Shown: piece by piece, positions 53,009 to 61,016 of the stretch
Layout: each line of letters starts with the position of its first letter
Numbering within the stretch: position 1 is the stretch's first letter
Translations under genes and position numbers: made by a program
Notes under the pieces: model-generated
Seen by the model: the letters and a program-made list of their open reading frames with translations, nothing else
Told to the model about the DNA's origin: nothing
Database searches by the model: none
Assembly (NCBI GenBank): GCA_004020545.1
Contig: SAQE01000036.1
Span: forward strand, 1-61,636
Source of the DNA: Mesorhizobium sp.
GTDB lineage: Bacteria > Pseudomonadota > Alphaproteobacteria > Rhizobiales > Rhizobiaceae
DNA: 61,636 bases
Direction of reading: 5' to 3'

Positions 53009-54631
53009 TCAGGCACCCGCATGCTCCACAGCCGGCAGGCTTGTCTTGGTTGGCTCCCGTTTGATATAGCAGGGGCTCGCATCCTCCTTGAGCTTTTGCA
53101 ACTGCAGTCGTGTCTTGGCGCGGAGCACCGGGTCGACGGGTTTGTCGGCTTTCTCCTGCACCGAGCTCAGAATCTTGGCGGCTTCGTCGACTTGCCGGAG
53201 CTGTATCAGGCTGCGGCCGAGCCCGTATTGCGCGCCGGGCAGTTCAGGATTGAGTTCGAGCACCTTGCGGAATGCGTGCGCGGCGTCTGCATGGCGGCCA
53301 AGCGCCTGATATTCCAAGGCGAGCCTGGACCACGCCTTCACCGAGTTGGGGGCGACCTCCACGAGCGAGGCGAATGTATCGACCGCCGACCAGTGATCGC
53401 TTCTGGCGGCCAGCAATTGCCCCAGGCCGTAAAGGGTACGGGCATGGCGGGAATTGACCTCCAGAATCTGGCGATAGGCGTTTTCGGCGTTGGTCAGGTT
53501 GCCCGCTTCATGGAATTTGGTCGCCTGCTCGAGAACGCTTCCGACGGATCTCGCATCAAGCCTGTCGCCGAGATTACGCCCGGTCCTGGTCTTGACCAGG
53601 AAACAATGGATCGTGGTTTCCTCGACACCGTATGAGTATTTGTAGGTCTCGTTGCCGCGCAGGAAATCGTAGACGCGGAAGCCCTGCTCGATGGCCCGGC
53701 GAATGCAATAGGCATGCAGCACCAGTCCCGACGGGATGTCGTTGGCGGTCTCGTCCCGGCCGGCGAGATGGAACAGCATTGTCTTTTTTACGTCGTCCAC
53801 CAGGAACGCCAGGCCGCCGAGCGGCTTGTCGCGCTGCCAAAGGATGGGCAGGAACAGCGTCCCGCTCTCGAATGCGTCCTTGAACAGGATCCGGTTGGAC
53901 CTGATGAGACCGGGCAGGAGGCTGCCCTTCCGCGGCGCCCATTTGATCCGCCACATCTCGAGGATGATGCCGATGTCGCGATCAATCGTCGAGGCGTCGG
54001 CGTTGGTGATGCGAAACTCGTCGGATCCGTCGAGCTTGCGCAGGAAGCGCCTGATCTTCTGACGCGTGTTCGAACTGGTCTTCCGCTCGAGATAGCTGTC
54101 CCAGTCGCCCGGCAATTCGGTGGCCGGGCAGACGCAATTGTCGACATTGTCCGTCTTGTTGAAACGCGCCACCTTCTGCGCGGTGAGCCGCTTGTCGACG
54201 AGGTTGTCGAGCAGCAGGCGTCGCCGCTTCTCCGACATGCGCAGATTTTCGAGATGCAGCTTGGCCCAGTTCATCTTCATCAGATGCCTGGCAAGGGCCG
54301 GGATCGCGCGCTGGGCATATCCCGGCGAGCAAACAATCCCCGCATAGTCGGCCGCGTAGTTGCCGGCCATGTTGATCTCGTTGTGGCAGAAGCCGGTCTT
54401 CTTGTTCAGCCTGGTGCGCAGCCTGAGCGGCAACAGGGCGACATAGGGCGAGCCCGGCGGTCCTGGGCGTGCCGCGAGGATCGACCAGGCATCTTCATAG
54501 CGTCGGACGTAAGACGACAGGAACGTCCAGGAGAGGAAGAACTGGGCCTCGGGATCCTTTTCGTAGAGATCGTCCCAGTTCTTTCGAAGCCGGTTCAGTT
54601 CCTCCCGTGTGGTGATGACGTCGACCCGCAT
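53009..54631 (-). CDS. GNAT/FemAB-like acyltransferase fused to TPR repeats
   Basis: A 540-residue two-part protein. The N-terminal 340 residues resemble the GNAT/CelD-FemAB superfamily, with the acceptor segment KKTMLFHLAGRDETAND and RVYDFLRGNETYKYSYG near the end of that domain. The C-terminal part (about 365-500) carries about four TPR units (ENAYRQILEVNSRHARTLYGLGQLL and repeats). ATG 54631 has a GGGGGAA site; a GTG at 54667 overlaps the adaptor stop and is an alternative. As the last gene of the secretion operon it may acylate an exported protein or polymer; that is inference. Confidence 0.8.
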   Translation of the reverse strand: MRVDVITTREELNRLRKNWDDLYEKDPEAQFFLSWTFLSSYVRRYEDAWSILAARPGPPGSPYVALLPLRLRTRLNKKTGFCHNEINMAGNYAADYAGIVCSPGYAQRAIPALARHLMKMNWAKLHLENLRMSEKRRRLLLDNLVDKRLTAQKVARFNKTDNVDNCVCPATELPGDWDSYLERKTSSNTRQKIRRFLRKLDGSDEFRITNADASTIDRDIGIILEMWRIKWAPRKGSLLPGLIRSNRILFKDAFESGTLFLPILWQRDKPLGGLAFLVDDVKKTMLFHLAGRDETANDIPSGLVLHAYCIRRAIEQGFRVYDFLRGNETYKYSYGVEETTIHCFLVKTRTGRNLGDRLDARSVGSVLEQATKFHEAGNLTNAENAYRQILEVNSRHARTLYGLGQLLAARSDHWSAVDTFASLVEVAPNSVKAWSRLALEYQALGRHADAAHAFRKVLELNPELPGAQYGLGRSLIQLRQVDEAAKILSSVQEKADKPVDPVLRAKTRLQLQKLKEDASPCYIKREPTKTSLPAVEHAGA

Positions 54632-54663
54632 GGTTTCCCCCGAATTTGTTCCCTTGGTGTAGG

Positions 54664-56004
54664 TCACTGTTCCATGAAGGCTCTCGCCATGCTGTCGGCG
54701 ATCGGCTTCGTCAGATAGCTGAAGAACGTCCGTGGGCGCTCCTGCACCATTATTTCGGCCGGCATGCCCGGCGTTGGCGAAAAGCCGTGCACTTTCGCCA
54801 ATTCGCTCGCAGGCACGCGCACGCGGGCAAGGTAGACTTCCTTTGGCACCGGGCCCTGCATCTCAGGCAAGGCATCGGCCGAGACATAGTAGACCTCGCC
54901 CTCCAGTACCGGCGTGGTGCGGCGGTTGAGCGCGATCAGCCTGATCGAGGCCTTCTGCCCGACCTTGACGTTGTCGATATCGGTGCGCGGGACCTGCGCC
55001 TCGATGACCAGAGGCACATCGGAGGGCAGGATCTCGAGTATGGCCCTGCCGCTTTCGATGACGCCGCCGGCCGTGTGGTAATACATGCGGATGATGGTGC
55101 CGGGCACCGGGGCATTGATGGTCACGCGGCGGAGCACGTTGTCGGCTTCGCGTGATTGCTCGCGCACCGCGTCGAGTTCCGCTTCCAGGCTTTGCAATTC
55201 CTGAAGCGCTGCTTGCCGATAGGTGTCATTGGTCTGTGTGATCTGCTGCTCGAACCTGACGATCTGTTCGCGGTTTTCGGAGACTTCGGCGACCATCTTG
55301 CCGATCTGGCCCTCGGCGTCCGCCATCGCTCGCTGGATCGCCTTCACCTCGGTTCCCCGGATCAGGCCTTGGTCGAGCAACTTCTGCTTGCCCTGGTATT
55401 CCTCTTTGAGGAATTCGAGTTGCCGCCGCACGGAAGAGATCTGTTCGTCGATCCCTTCGTTGCGGAACTCCATTGCCTTTATGTTCTGATCGAAGAGCGC
55501 GATATCGCTCTCGCGTTTGCTCTCGGCCGCATTGAAATTGAGCTGCTGACTTTCCATGATCGGCGAGACTTCCGCGTCGCTCCGGTTATCGAGGATGATT
55601 GGGGGGAACTGAATCTTGCCGCTGCCCTGCACCTCGGCATTGAGCCGCGCCGAGATGGCCTCGAGCCTCGCCATCCTCAGAAACAATTGCCGTGCGTTGG
55701 TCTGGGCGGCGGTTTCGTCGAGCTTGATCAGCGGCTGGTCGAGGCCGACATGGTCGCCTTCGTTGACCAGGATTTCCTTGATGATGCCGCCTTCCAGATG
55801 CTGGATGATCTTGTTTTGGCCGGTGGCGACGAAGCTGCCCTGAGCGATGATGGCCGAAGCCAGCGGCGCCGTGGACGCCCAGGTGCCGAAGCCGCCGAAG
55901 GCGACCGCGATCAGGACCAGACCGAAGGCGGTCTGCTTCCAGATCGAGCGCGGTACTTCCGAGTACCACTGGATGTCGTGAACTTTTGCGATGTCGGCTG
56001 TCAT
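54664..56004 (-). CDS. Type I secretion membrane-fusion protein (HlyD/PrsE family)
   Basis: A 446-residue adaptor with an N-terminal anchor (SIWKQTAFGLVLIAVAFGGFG, about residues 20-40), a lipoyl-type motif (HLEGGIIKEILVNEGDHVGLDQPLIKLDET), a long coiled-coil hairpin (about 100-290) and the C-terminal barrel with HGFSPTPGMPAEIMV. ATG 56004 is preferred over GTG 56013 because GGGGG lies eight bases upstream. It joins the ABC exporter upstream to an outer-membrane TolC not encoded here. Confidence 0.92.
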   Translation of the reverse strand: MTADIAKVHDIQWYSEVPRSIWKQTAFGLVLIAVAFGGFGTWASTAPLASAIIAQGSFVATGQNKIIQHLEGGIIKEILVNEGDHVGLDQPLIKLDETAAQTNARQLFLRMARLEAISARLNAEVQGSGKIQFPPIILDNRSDAEVSPIMESQQLNFNAAESKRESDIALFDQNIKAMEFRNEGIDEQISSVRRQLEFLKEEYQGKQKLLDQGLIRGTEVKAIQRAMADAEGQIGKMVAEVSENREQIVRFEQQITQTNDTYRQAALQELQSLEAELDAVREQSREADNVLRRVTINAPVPGTIIRMYYHTAGGVIESGRAILEILPSDVPLVIEAQVPRTDIDNVKVGQKASIRLIALNRRTTPVLEGEVYYVSADALPEMQGPVPKEVYLARVRVPASELAKVHGFSPTPGMPAEIMVQERPRTFFSYLTKPIADSMARAFMEQ

Positions 56005-56018
56005 CTTCAACACCCCCG

Positions 56019-58847
56019 CTACTGGATCTGATGACCGAACGAGCCGCCTTCGATGCTCAACCCGCGGCTCGCCAGGGCCTGCAGAACATCCTGGCGCATG
56101 CCGAACAGCGCGACGGTGCCGTTGACGAGCAGCAGGATCTTGTCGACGCTCTTCAGCAGGGACGGCCGCTGGGTGATGGTGATGACCGTGATTTTGTTTT
56201 CCTTGGCGTGCTGAAGGGCTCGTTCCAGCGCGGCATCGCCCGCCGAGTCCAGGTTCGAGTTCGGCTCGTCGAGAACGACCAGGCGGGGATTGCCGAAGAA
56301 TGCGCGCGCGAGCGCGACGCGCTGCTTCTGTCCGCCGGAAAGCGGCGCACCGTCGGCGGTAACGAACGTCTCGTAGCCGTGCGGCAGGGTGGAGATCATT
56401 TCATGCACATCCGCCAGCGCGGCGGCCTGGTAGATTTCGGCATCGGTCACGTCGTCGCGCATACGCGCGATGTTGGCCTTGATCGATGCGGGGAATAGCT
56501 GAACGTCTTGCGGTAGATAGCCGATGTTCTCACCGAACTGGCGCGGATCCCAGTTGCGCAGATCCATCAGGTCGAGCCGGACATTGCCTGATGTCGGCAG
56601 GATCGAGCCGACCAGCATCTTGCCGAGCGTCGTCTTGCCGGCGCCCGAATTGCCGATGATCGCCAGCGAGTCGCCTGGCGAGAGAGAGAACGAAAGACCG
56701 TTCAGCACCACGCGCTTGGTTCCCTGCGGCACGAAGAGAAGTCGCTCGACGTCGAGCCGGCCCTCGGGGCGGGGCAGGCTCAGCCGTTCGAAATTCAATG
56801 GAGAGGTCTGCAAGAGCGACGCGATGCGGCCATAGGCGGCGCGGGCATGCACGACATGGTTCCAGCCTTCGATGGCGCCTTCGATGGGACCAAGCGCGCG
56901 GCCGGCTATGATCGATGCGGCAATGACCATGCCGCCGGTGAGATGGCCATCGATCGACAGATGAGCGCCCCAGCCAAGCATGGTCACCTGGGTGAGCAGC
57001 CGCACCGCCTTCGACAGCGAAGCGAAGACGATGTTGCGATCCTGCGCGATGACCTGTGCGCGAAGCGAGTTGGCGGTGTCTTTGCCCCAGATCTTCACTG
57101 CCTCGGGGATCATGGCGAGCGCGTTGATGATCTGCGAGTTCCGCGACATGGAATCGAGATGGATGTTGGCCTTGCTCTGGTGCGCGTTGGCTTCGCTGAA
57201 TGCCGCGGCCGTCGCGCGCTGGTTGATGAGAGTGATCGCGAGCAGCAGCAGGGCCGAGGTCGCGACGATAAATCCTTGATGCGGATGGATCAGAAACACC
57301 GCCAGCATCATGATCGGGGCCATCGGCGCGTCGAGGAACGACAGCAGCGTGCCGGAGGTCAGGAACGTCCTCAGTTGCTGCAGGTCGCCAAGGACCTGAT
57401 ATTCCTTTCCGTTGCTGTTGAGCGCGGCTCTGGCCGCGGCGCTCAGGATCGGCGCGCCCAACTGGGCTGCGACTTCCACGGCAGTGCGCATCAGAATGAA
57501 GCGGCGAAGCGCATCGAACATCGCCTGCAGGACCACCGCGCCGACAATCACCACGGTCAGCATGATCAAGGTGTCGGCGGAACGGCTGGTAAGAACGCGA
57601 TCCGAGATCTGGAACAGATAGATCGGGATCGCCAAGACCAGCATGTTGCACGCGACCGTGAACATCATCACGATCAGCAGGTTTTTCTTGACCGCGCGCA
57701 GGCCGGCTTTGAGAGCGCCGCCGAAATCGACCGGGCCGAGGCGCTTGTGGAAGGCGCCGCCGCCGCCTCCGCCGCCACGCCGGCCGTTTTCATCTCCACC
57801 GCCCGGCGGGGATCCGCCCTGATGCACCTTGATGGGACCAGTGTCGCCCTCGATCGTGATCATGCCTGGCGACTTCGATGCGTCCTTCATCTCGGTTACC
57901 GACGGCTTGGCTGGGGCTTCGGGCGCCGCCTTGGCCTGCGGTTCGGCGGGCCGCTGGGGCGCAGGCGGCGGCCTTGTCGATACCGGATCAGCCGGCGCGC
58001 CTTGTCTCTCGATCGTCGCTGCCGACCTTGGCTCCTGCGCCGGCCGCGTTGGTTCCGCTTGGGGTCCTTGCGTTGCAGCCCGCCGCTCGGGAGCCGCCGT
58101 CGAACCCGCTGCCTGAGCGCCGGCGGAGCCGACTGTGCTCGGCTGCGGAGCCGGTTCCGGTTTGGACGGCTGGCGCTGTGCCGTGAGGTTCGACCTGTCA
58201 GGGACAGGCGTGGTTTTCGGGGTCGGCGCGGCAGCCGGGAGATGTGCGGCACCGGGGCGCATCTCACCGGGCGGGTTCGAAGGACGGCCCGAATGCGGCG
58301 TCGCCTGCTGAGTTGGATGCGCTTTCTCCTCGTGCCGCTTCTCCTGCGGGGCAGGGGCGGATCTACCAAGGTCGGCCTCCGGCTTTCTTGCCGCCGCAAC
58401 CTGTGAGTTCGTGGTTGAAGGCGGCGTGGTGGCTTGCTCGTGCACGTTGCTCTGCGCCGGCGCGGCTTGCGCCGTGGCGGCAGATGCGGACACTGCGGCT
58501 GGCGCGACTTTGGCCTGGGACGCTGGCAGAGGCGGTGTCGCCTGCTCCGGAGCGGGCCTTGCCTTCGGCTGACTGGTCGCGGCGTTCCGGATGTCAGCTT
58601 GGGGCAAGCGCCGGTCCTGGCCGACCCTCACCTCAGGACGGGCCACGACGTCATGCAATTGACCGACGACGTTGTCGATTGGCTTCATGGTGCGGTCGAT
58701 CGCCCGCTCATGCTGTTGCAAGGCACTGGAAAGTGTCCTGCGGGGCATTTCGGAACTCGCCCCCGGCGATCCCTGGTCGTCCTCTTGCATCGCTGCTTCG
58801 AGGTCCTCGGCAAACGTGTCCCAAGGCAGGTCGCGATCGTCGGTCAT
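56019..58847 (-). CDS. Type I secretion ABC exporter (PrsD/HlyB-like) with long Pro/Ala-rich N-terminal extension
   Basis: A 942-residue exporter. Residues about 1-370 are low-complexity, rich in Pro, Ala, Glu, Arg and Gln (PAEPQAKAAPEAPAKP), with no recognisable domain. Then a fused membrane domain (about 390-650) and nucleotide-binding domain: Walker A GNSGAGKTT, signature LSGGQKQRVALARAF, Walker B RLVVLDEPNSNLD. PrsD-type exporters are about 570 residues, so the extension is extra. It is probably cytoplasmic, and may recruit the cargo. RBS GGGGGA precedes the ATG. Confidence 0.9.
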   Translation of the reverse strand: MTDDRDLPWDTFAEDLEAAMQEDDQGSPGASSEMPRRTLSSALQQHERAIDRTMKPIDNVVGQLHDVVARPEVRVGQDRRLPQADIRNAATSQPKARPAPEQATPPLPASQAKVAPAAVSASAATAQAAPAQSNVHEQATTPPSTTNSQVAAARKPEADLGRSAPAPQEKRHEEKAHPTQQATPHSGRPSNPPGEMRPGAAHLPAAAPTPKTTPVPDRSNLTAQRQPSKPEPAPQPSTVGSAGAQAAGSTAAPERRAATQGPQAEPTRPAQEPRSAATIERQGAPADPVSTRPPPAPQRPAEPQAKAAPEAPAKPSVTEMKDASKSPGMITIEGDTGPIKVHQGGSPPGGGDENGRRGGGGGGGAFHKRLGPVDFGGALKAGLRAVKKNLLIVMMFTVACNMLVLAIPIYLFQISDRVLTSRSADTLIMLTVVIVGAVVLQAMFDALRRFILMRTAVEVAAQLGAPILSAAARAALNSNGKEYQVLGDLQQLRTFLTSGTLLSFLDAPMAPIMMLAVFLIHPHQGFIVATSALLLLAITLINQRATAAAFSEANAHQSKANIHLDSMSRNSQIINALAMIPEAVKIWGKDTANSLRAQVIAQDRNIVFASLSKAVRLLTQVTMLGWGAHLSIDGHLTGGMVIAASIIAGRALGPIEGAIEGWNHVVHARAAYGRIASLLQTSPLNFERLSLPRPEGRLDVERLLFVPQGTKRVVLNGLSFSLSPGDSLAIIGNSGAGKTTLGKMLVGSILPTSGNVRLDLMDLRNWDPRQFGENIGYLPQDVQLFPASIKANIARMRDDVTDAEIYQAAALADVHEMISTLPHGYETFVTADGAPLSGGQKQRVALARAFFGNPRLVVLDEPNSNLDSAGDAALERALQHAKENKITVITITQRPSLLKSVDKILLLVNGTVALFGMRQDVLQALASRGLSIEGGSFGHQIQ

Positions 58848-58862
58848 GACATCCCCCGGATC

Positions 58863-60902
58863 TCAGCCCAATGTATGCACGCCGTCCGCCTGAACGTGAT
58901 CGGGCGTCGGGACTATCGGATGGTCTATCTGTGCGTTGTCGTCCGTGGCGTCATCGGCGAGGAACGCAACCGCTTCGTTCACCAGCGCATCCGGATTCTG
59001 CCCGCCGAGTTCCGGATCGGTGGAGATGATGTCGGCCTGGATCAGGATTTCGTGCGAATAATGCTCACCGCCGACATAGGTCTTGTCGGCCCCGTCGACG
59101 TCGACGATACCGGCGAAGTTGGCCACTTGGTTGCCGCCGGTGGTGACGGTCCATTCGGCTTCGGGGTGGGCGACGAACTGGTTCATCGCCAGCGCCACCT
59201 GATCGCTGTCGCCCAGCACATTCGTCTGCGACACGTACTGCACGTTGAGCAGGTCGCCCGAAATGTAGAGAACGCGCAGCGCGCCGCTACCGGCGAAGGC
59301 CTCGTCCTTCAGGATGTCGCCGGGGTCGGCGTCCTTGCCAGCCGCCAGATCCTGAGCTGCCTTCAGATAAGAGGCCGGCAAGGCATCGAAATGGTTCTGT
59401 CCACCGACATTGATGATCGTGGCGTCGTTCCACAGCAGGTTTCCGGCGGTCGAGTAGGAACCTTCTCCAGAGGTCTGGAAGCCGTCCACCGCGCCAATGA
59501 GATCGTTGTCGATCAGGACGTTGAGCTGGTGGATGATGTTGGCGTCGTAGATGTTGCCGCCGATGATGATCAGGTCGTAGTAGTGGCCGAGCTCATTGAG
59601 CGACACGTCGTTTATCGCCGTGTTGTCGCCGGTGCTCACGCTGGTCCTGACGCCGGACGACGACAGGATCGTGGTGTCGTTGTCCGTGATGAAGCTGTAC
59701 TGCTGGATCCAGTTCGTGATGATGAGATCGCCTGTGACCTGCGTCACCACCCAGGCGGCGGGGAAACTGTCGGCCGGTGCCGGCGCGGCGCTGCCAGCCG
59801 ACGGATCGATGTGTTTGAACGCAGCGATGTTGAAGCTCTCGTCGGGCGCATTGCCAAGCGTCCACCCGTTCAGGCTCGAACTGACCGCGTCGGTATCGCA
59901 GCGCGCGTTGATTTGAATGATGGCGTTGATTTCATAGCTGTCTCCGACAGCGGCGACGACGGACGTGGTCGTCCAGTTGTTGGTCAGCACGGCGGAGTTG
60001 ATCAGGGTGTTGCCGCCGGTGTCCAGCTCCACGCAAGGGTTCAACAGGCCGTCGCCCCAGCCCGACATGAAGTCGGAGGAGTCCGGCGAGGTGTTGTAGT
60101 CATCCTTGCCAGGACCGCCGCTGGCGGTCTCGTCGTCCTGCTTTTCCTTGAGGATGTTGAGGTGGTCCTCCGCCTTGGGCGCGTCGGCTTCGTCGACCAG
60201 CTGCCCATTGACATAGGTTCCCGAAATATGTCCCGAGGCCGCGTCCGGGCGCAGGACGAAGACATTCGCCTCTCCGTCGGAACCGCCGGAGCATGCCTCG
60301 ATCCGCGCGCCCATCGTGACGACCGCGGCAGCCATGTCGTCGGGAGTACCCAGCATCGTCACATCGTCGATCGGCGACACGGCCGCGGCGGCGTTCATCA
60401 GGGAGGCCAGATGGCTGCCGTCGTCGATCGCGGGCGTGAATTTCAGGCCGTGTCCGCCGGCGCCGACATAGTCGTTGTCCGACAGGCGGATCTCCTGGTT
60501 GATATAGGCGGCGACCGCGCCTGGCGGCTCGACTTGCGGCAGGATCATGCCGCCGCCGACACCTGGCAGGTGGGGGAGATGAAAATGATGGTGGCCGGGA
60601 CTCAGATGCCCGTATTGATGGATTTCGATCGGCGTGTACCAGAAGCTCGAGCCGACGGTGTTCAGCACCAGATCCGGCTTGAGCCCCATATACGGAACGT
60701 GCGGATCGAAATCGTCCAGCGTGTAGGGCGCCTTCACGTTGACATTCGTGTTTGGAAGGTCGGGGTTTTCTTCCTTGGTGGCCTCGGCAATCTTGAAGTC
60801 GTCGTAGGTCTTTAGCTGCCGTGCTTCCTCGACCGAGATTTCGAACATGCCGATGAAATGCGAGATTGCCTCGGTGATCTTGTCCAACTGCATGGCGTAC
60901 AC
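58863..60902 (-). CDS. Putative type I-secreted protein with degenerate beta-type repeats (679 aa)
   Basis: Not a family I can name. GTG 60902 has GGAGG five bases upstream (an ATG at 60893 is in frame). No signal peptide, consistent with type I secretion. The N-terminal 100 residues are amphipathic. The rest is acidic and rich in Asn, Asp, Gly and Ile. Five related segments appear near residues 319, 389, 446, 549 and 609, each of the form GG/D-x6-8-I/V-x-Q-x-N/hydrophobic-...-D-x-D, for example GGNIYDANIIHQLN and SGDLLNVQYVSQTN. Located directly before the exporter genes, it is the likely cargo. Confidence 0.75.
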   Translation of the reverse strand: MYAMQLDKITEAISHFIGMFEISVEEARQLKTYDDFKIAEATKEENPDLPNTNVNVKAPYTLDDFDPHVPYMGLKPDLVLNTVGSSFWYTPIEIHQYGHLSPGHHHFHLPHLPGVGGGMILPQVEPPGAVAAYINQEIRLSDNDYVGAGGHGLKFTPAIDDGSHLASLMNAAAAVSPIDDVTMLGTPDDMAAAVVTMGARIEACSGGSDGEANVFVLRPDAASGHISGTYVNGQLVDEADAPKAEDHLNILKEKQDDETASGGPGKDDYNTSPDSSDFMSGWGDGLLNPCVELDTGGNTLINSAVLTNNWTTTSVVAAVGDSYEINAIIQINARCDTDAVSSSLNGWTLGNAPDESFNIAAFKHIDPSAGSAAPAPADSFPAAWVVTQVTGDLIITNWIQQYSFITDNDTTILSSSGVRTSVSTGDNTAINDVSLNELGHYYDLIIIGGNIYDANIIHQLNVLIDNDLIGAVDGFQTSGEGSYSTAGNLLWNDATIINVGGQNHFDALPASYLKAAQDLAAGKDADPGDILKDEAFAGSGALRVLYISGDLLNVQYVSQTNVLGDSDQVALAMNQFVAHPEAEWTVTTGGNQVANFAGIVDVDGADKTYVGGEHYSHEILIQADIISTDPELGGQNPDALVNEAVAFLADDATDDNAQIDHPIVPTPDHVQADGVHTLG

Positions 60903-60953
60903 GGTAGCCTCCGTATCTTGGGATTTCGGGGCGGCATGTCTCCCGGATCGGAA

Positions 60954-60981
60954 GGACTGCGCGGAAAAGTCCGCGCAGTCC
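60954..60981. other. Perfect 12-bp hairpin between the two secreted-protein genes
   Basis: GGACTGCGCGGA and TCCGCGCAGTCC enclose a four-base loop, without a T-tract on either strand. It lies between the glycine-rich gene and the 679-residue gene, so it may stabilise or process the message, giving unequal amounts of the two products. Confidence 0.5.
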
Positions 60982-61016
60982 GCTGTTGCTGATCTGCTTA
61001 GAGATCAGTCGATCAG

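Noticed and set aside
56847-58406. 519-residue open frame antisense to the exporter
   Set aside because: Arg/Leu/His-biased shadow without a start site; the opposite frame has Walker motifs.
58434-60815. 793-residue open frame antisense to the secreted protein and exporter
   Set aside because: A product of low stop-codon frequency in GC-rich DNA opposite real genes; no recognisable domain and Val/Gly/Arg-biased composition.
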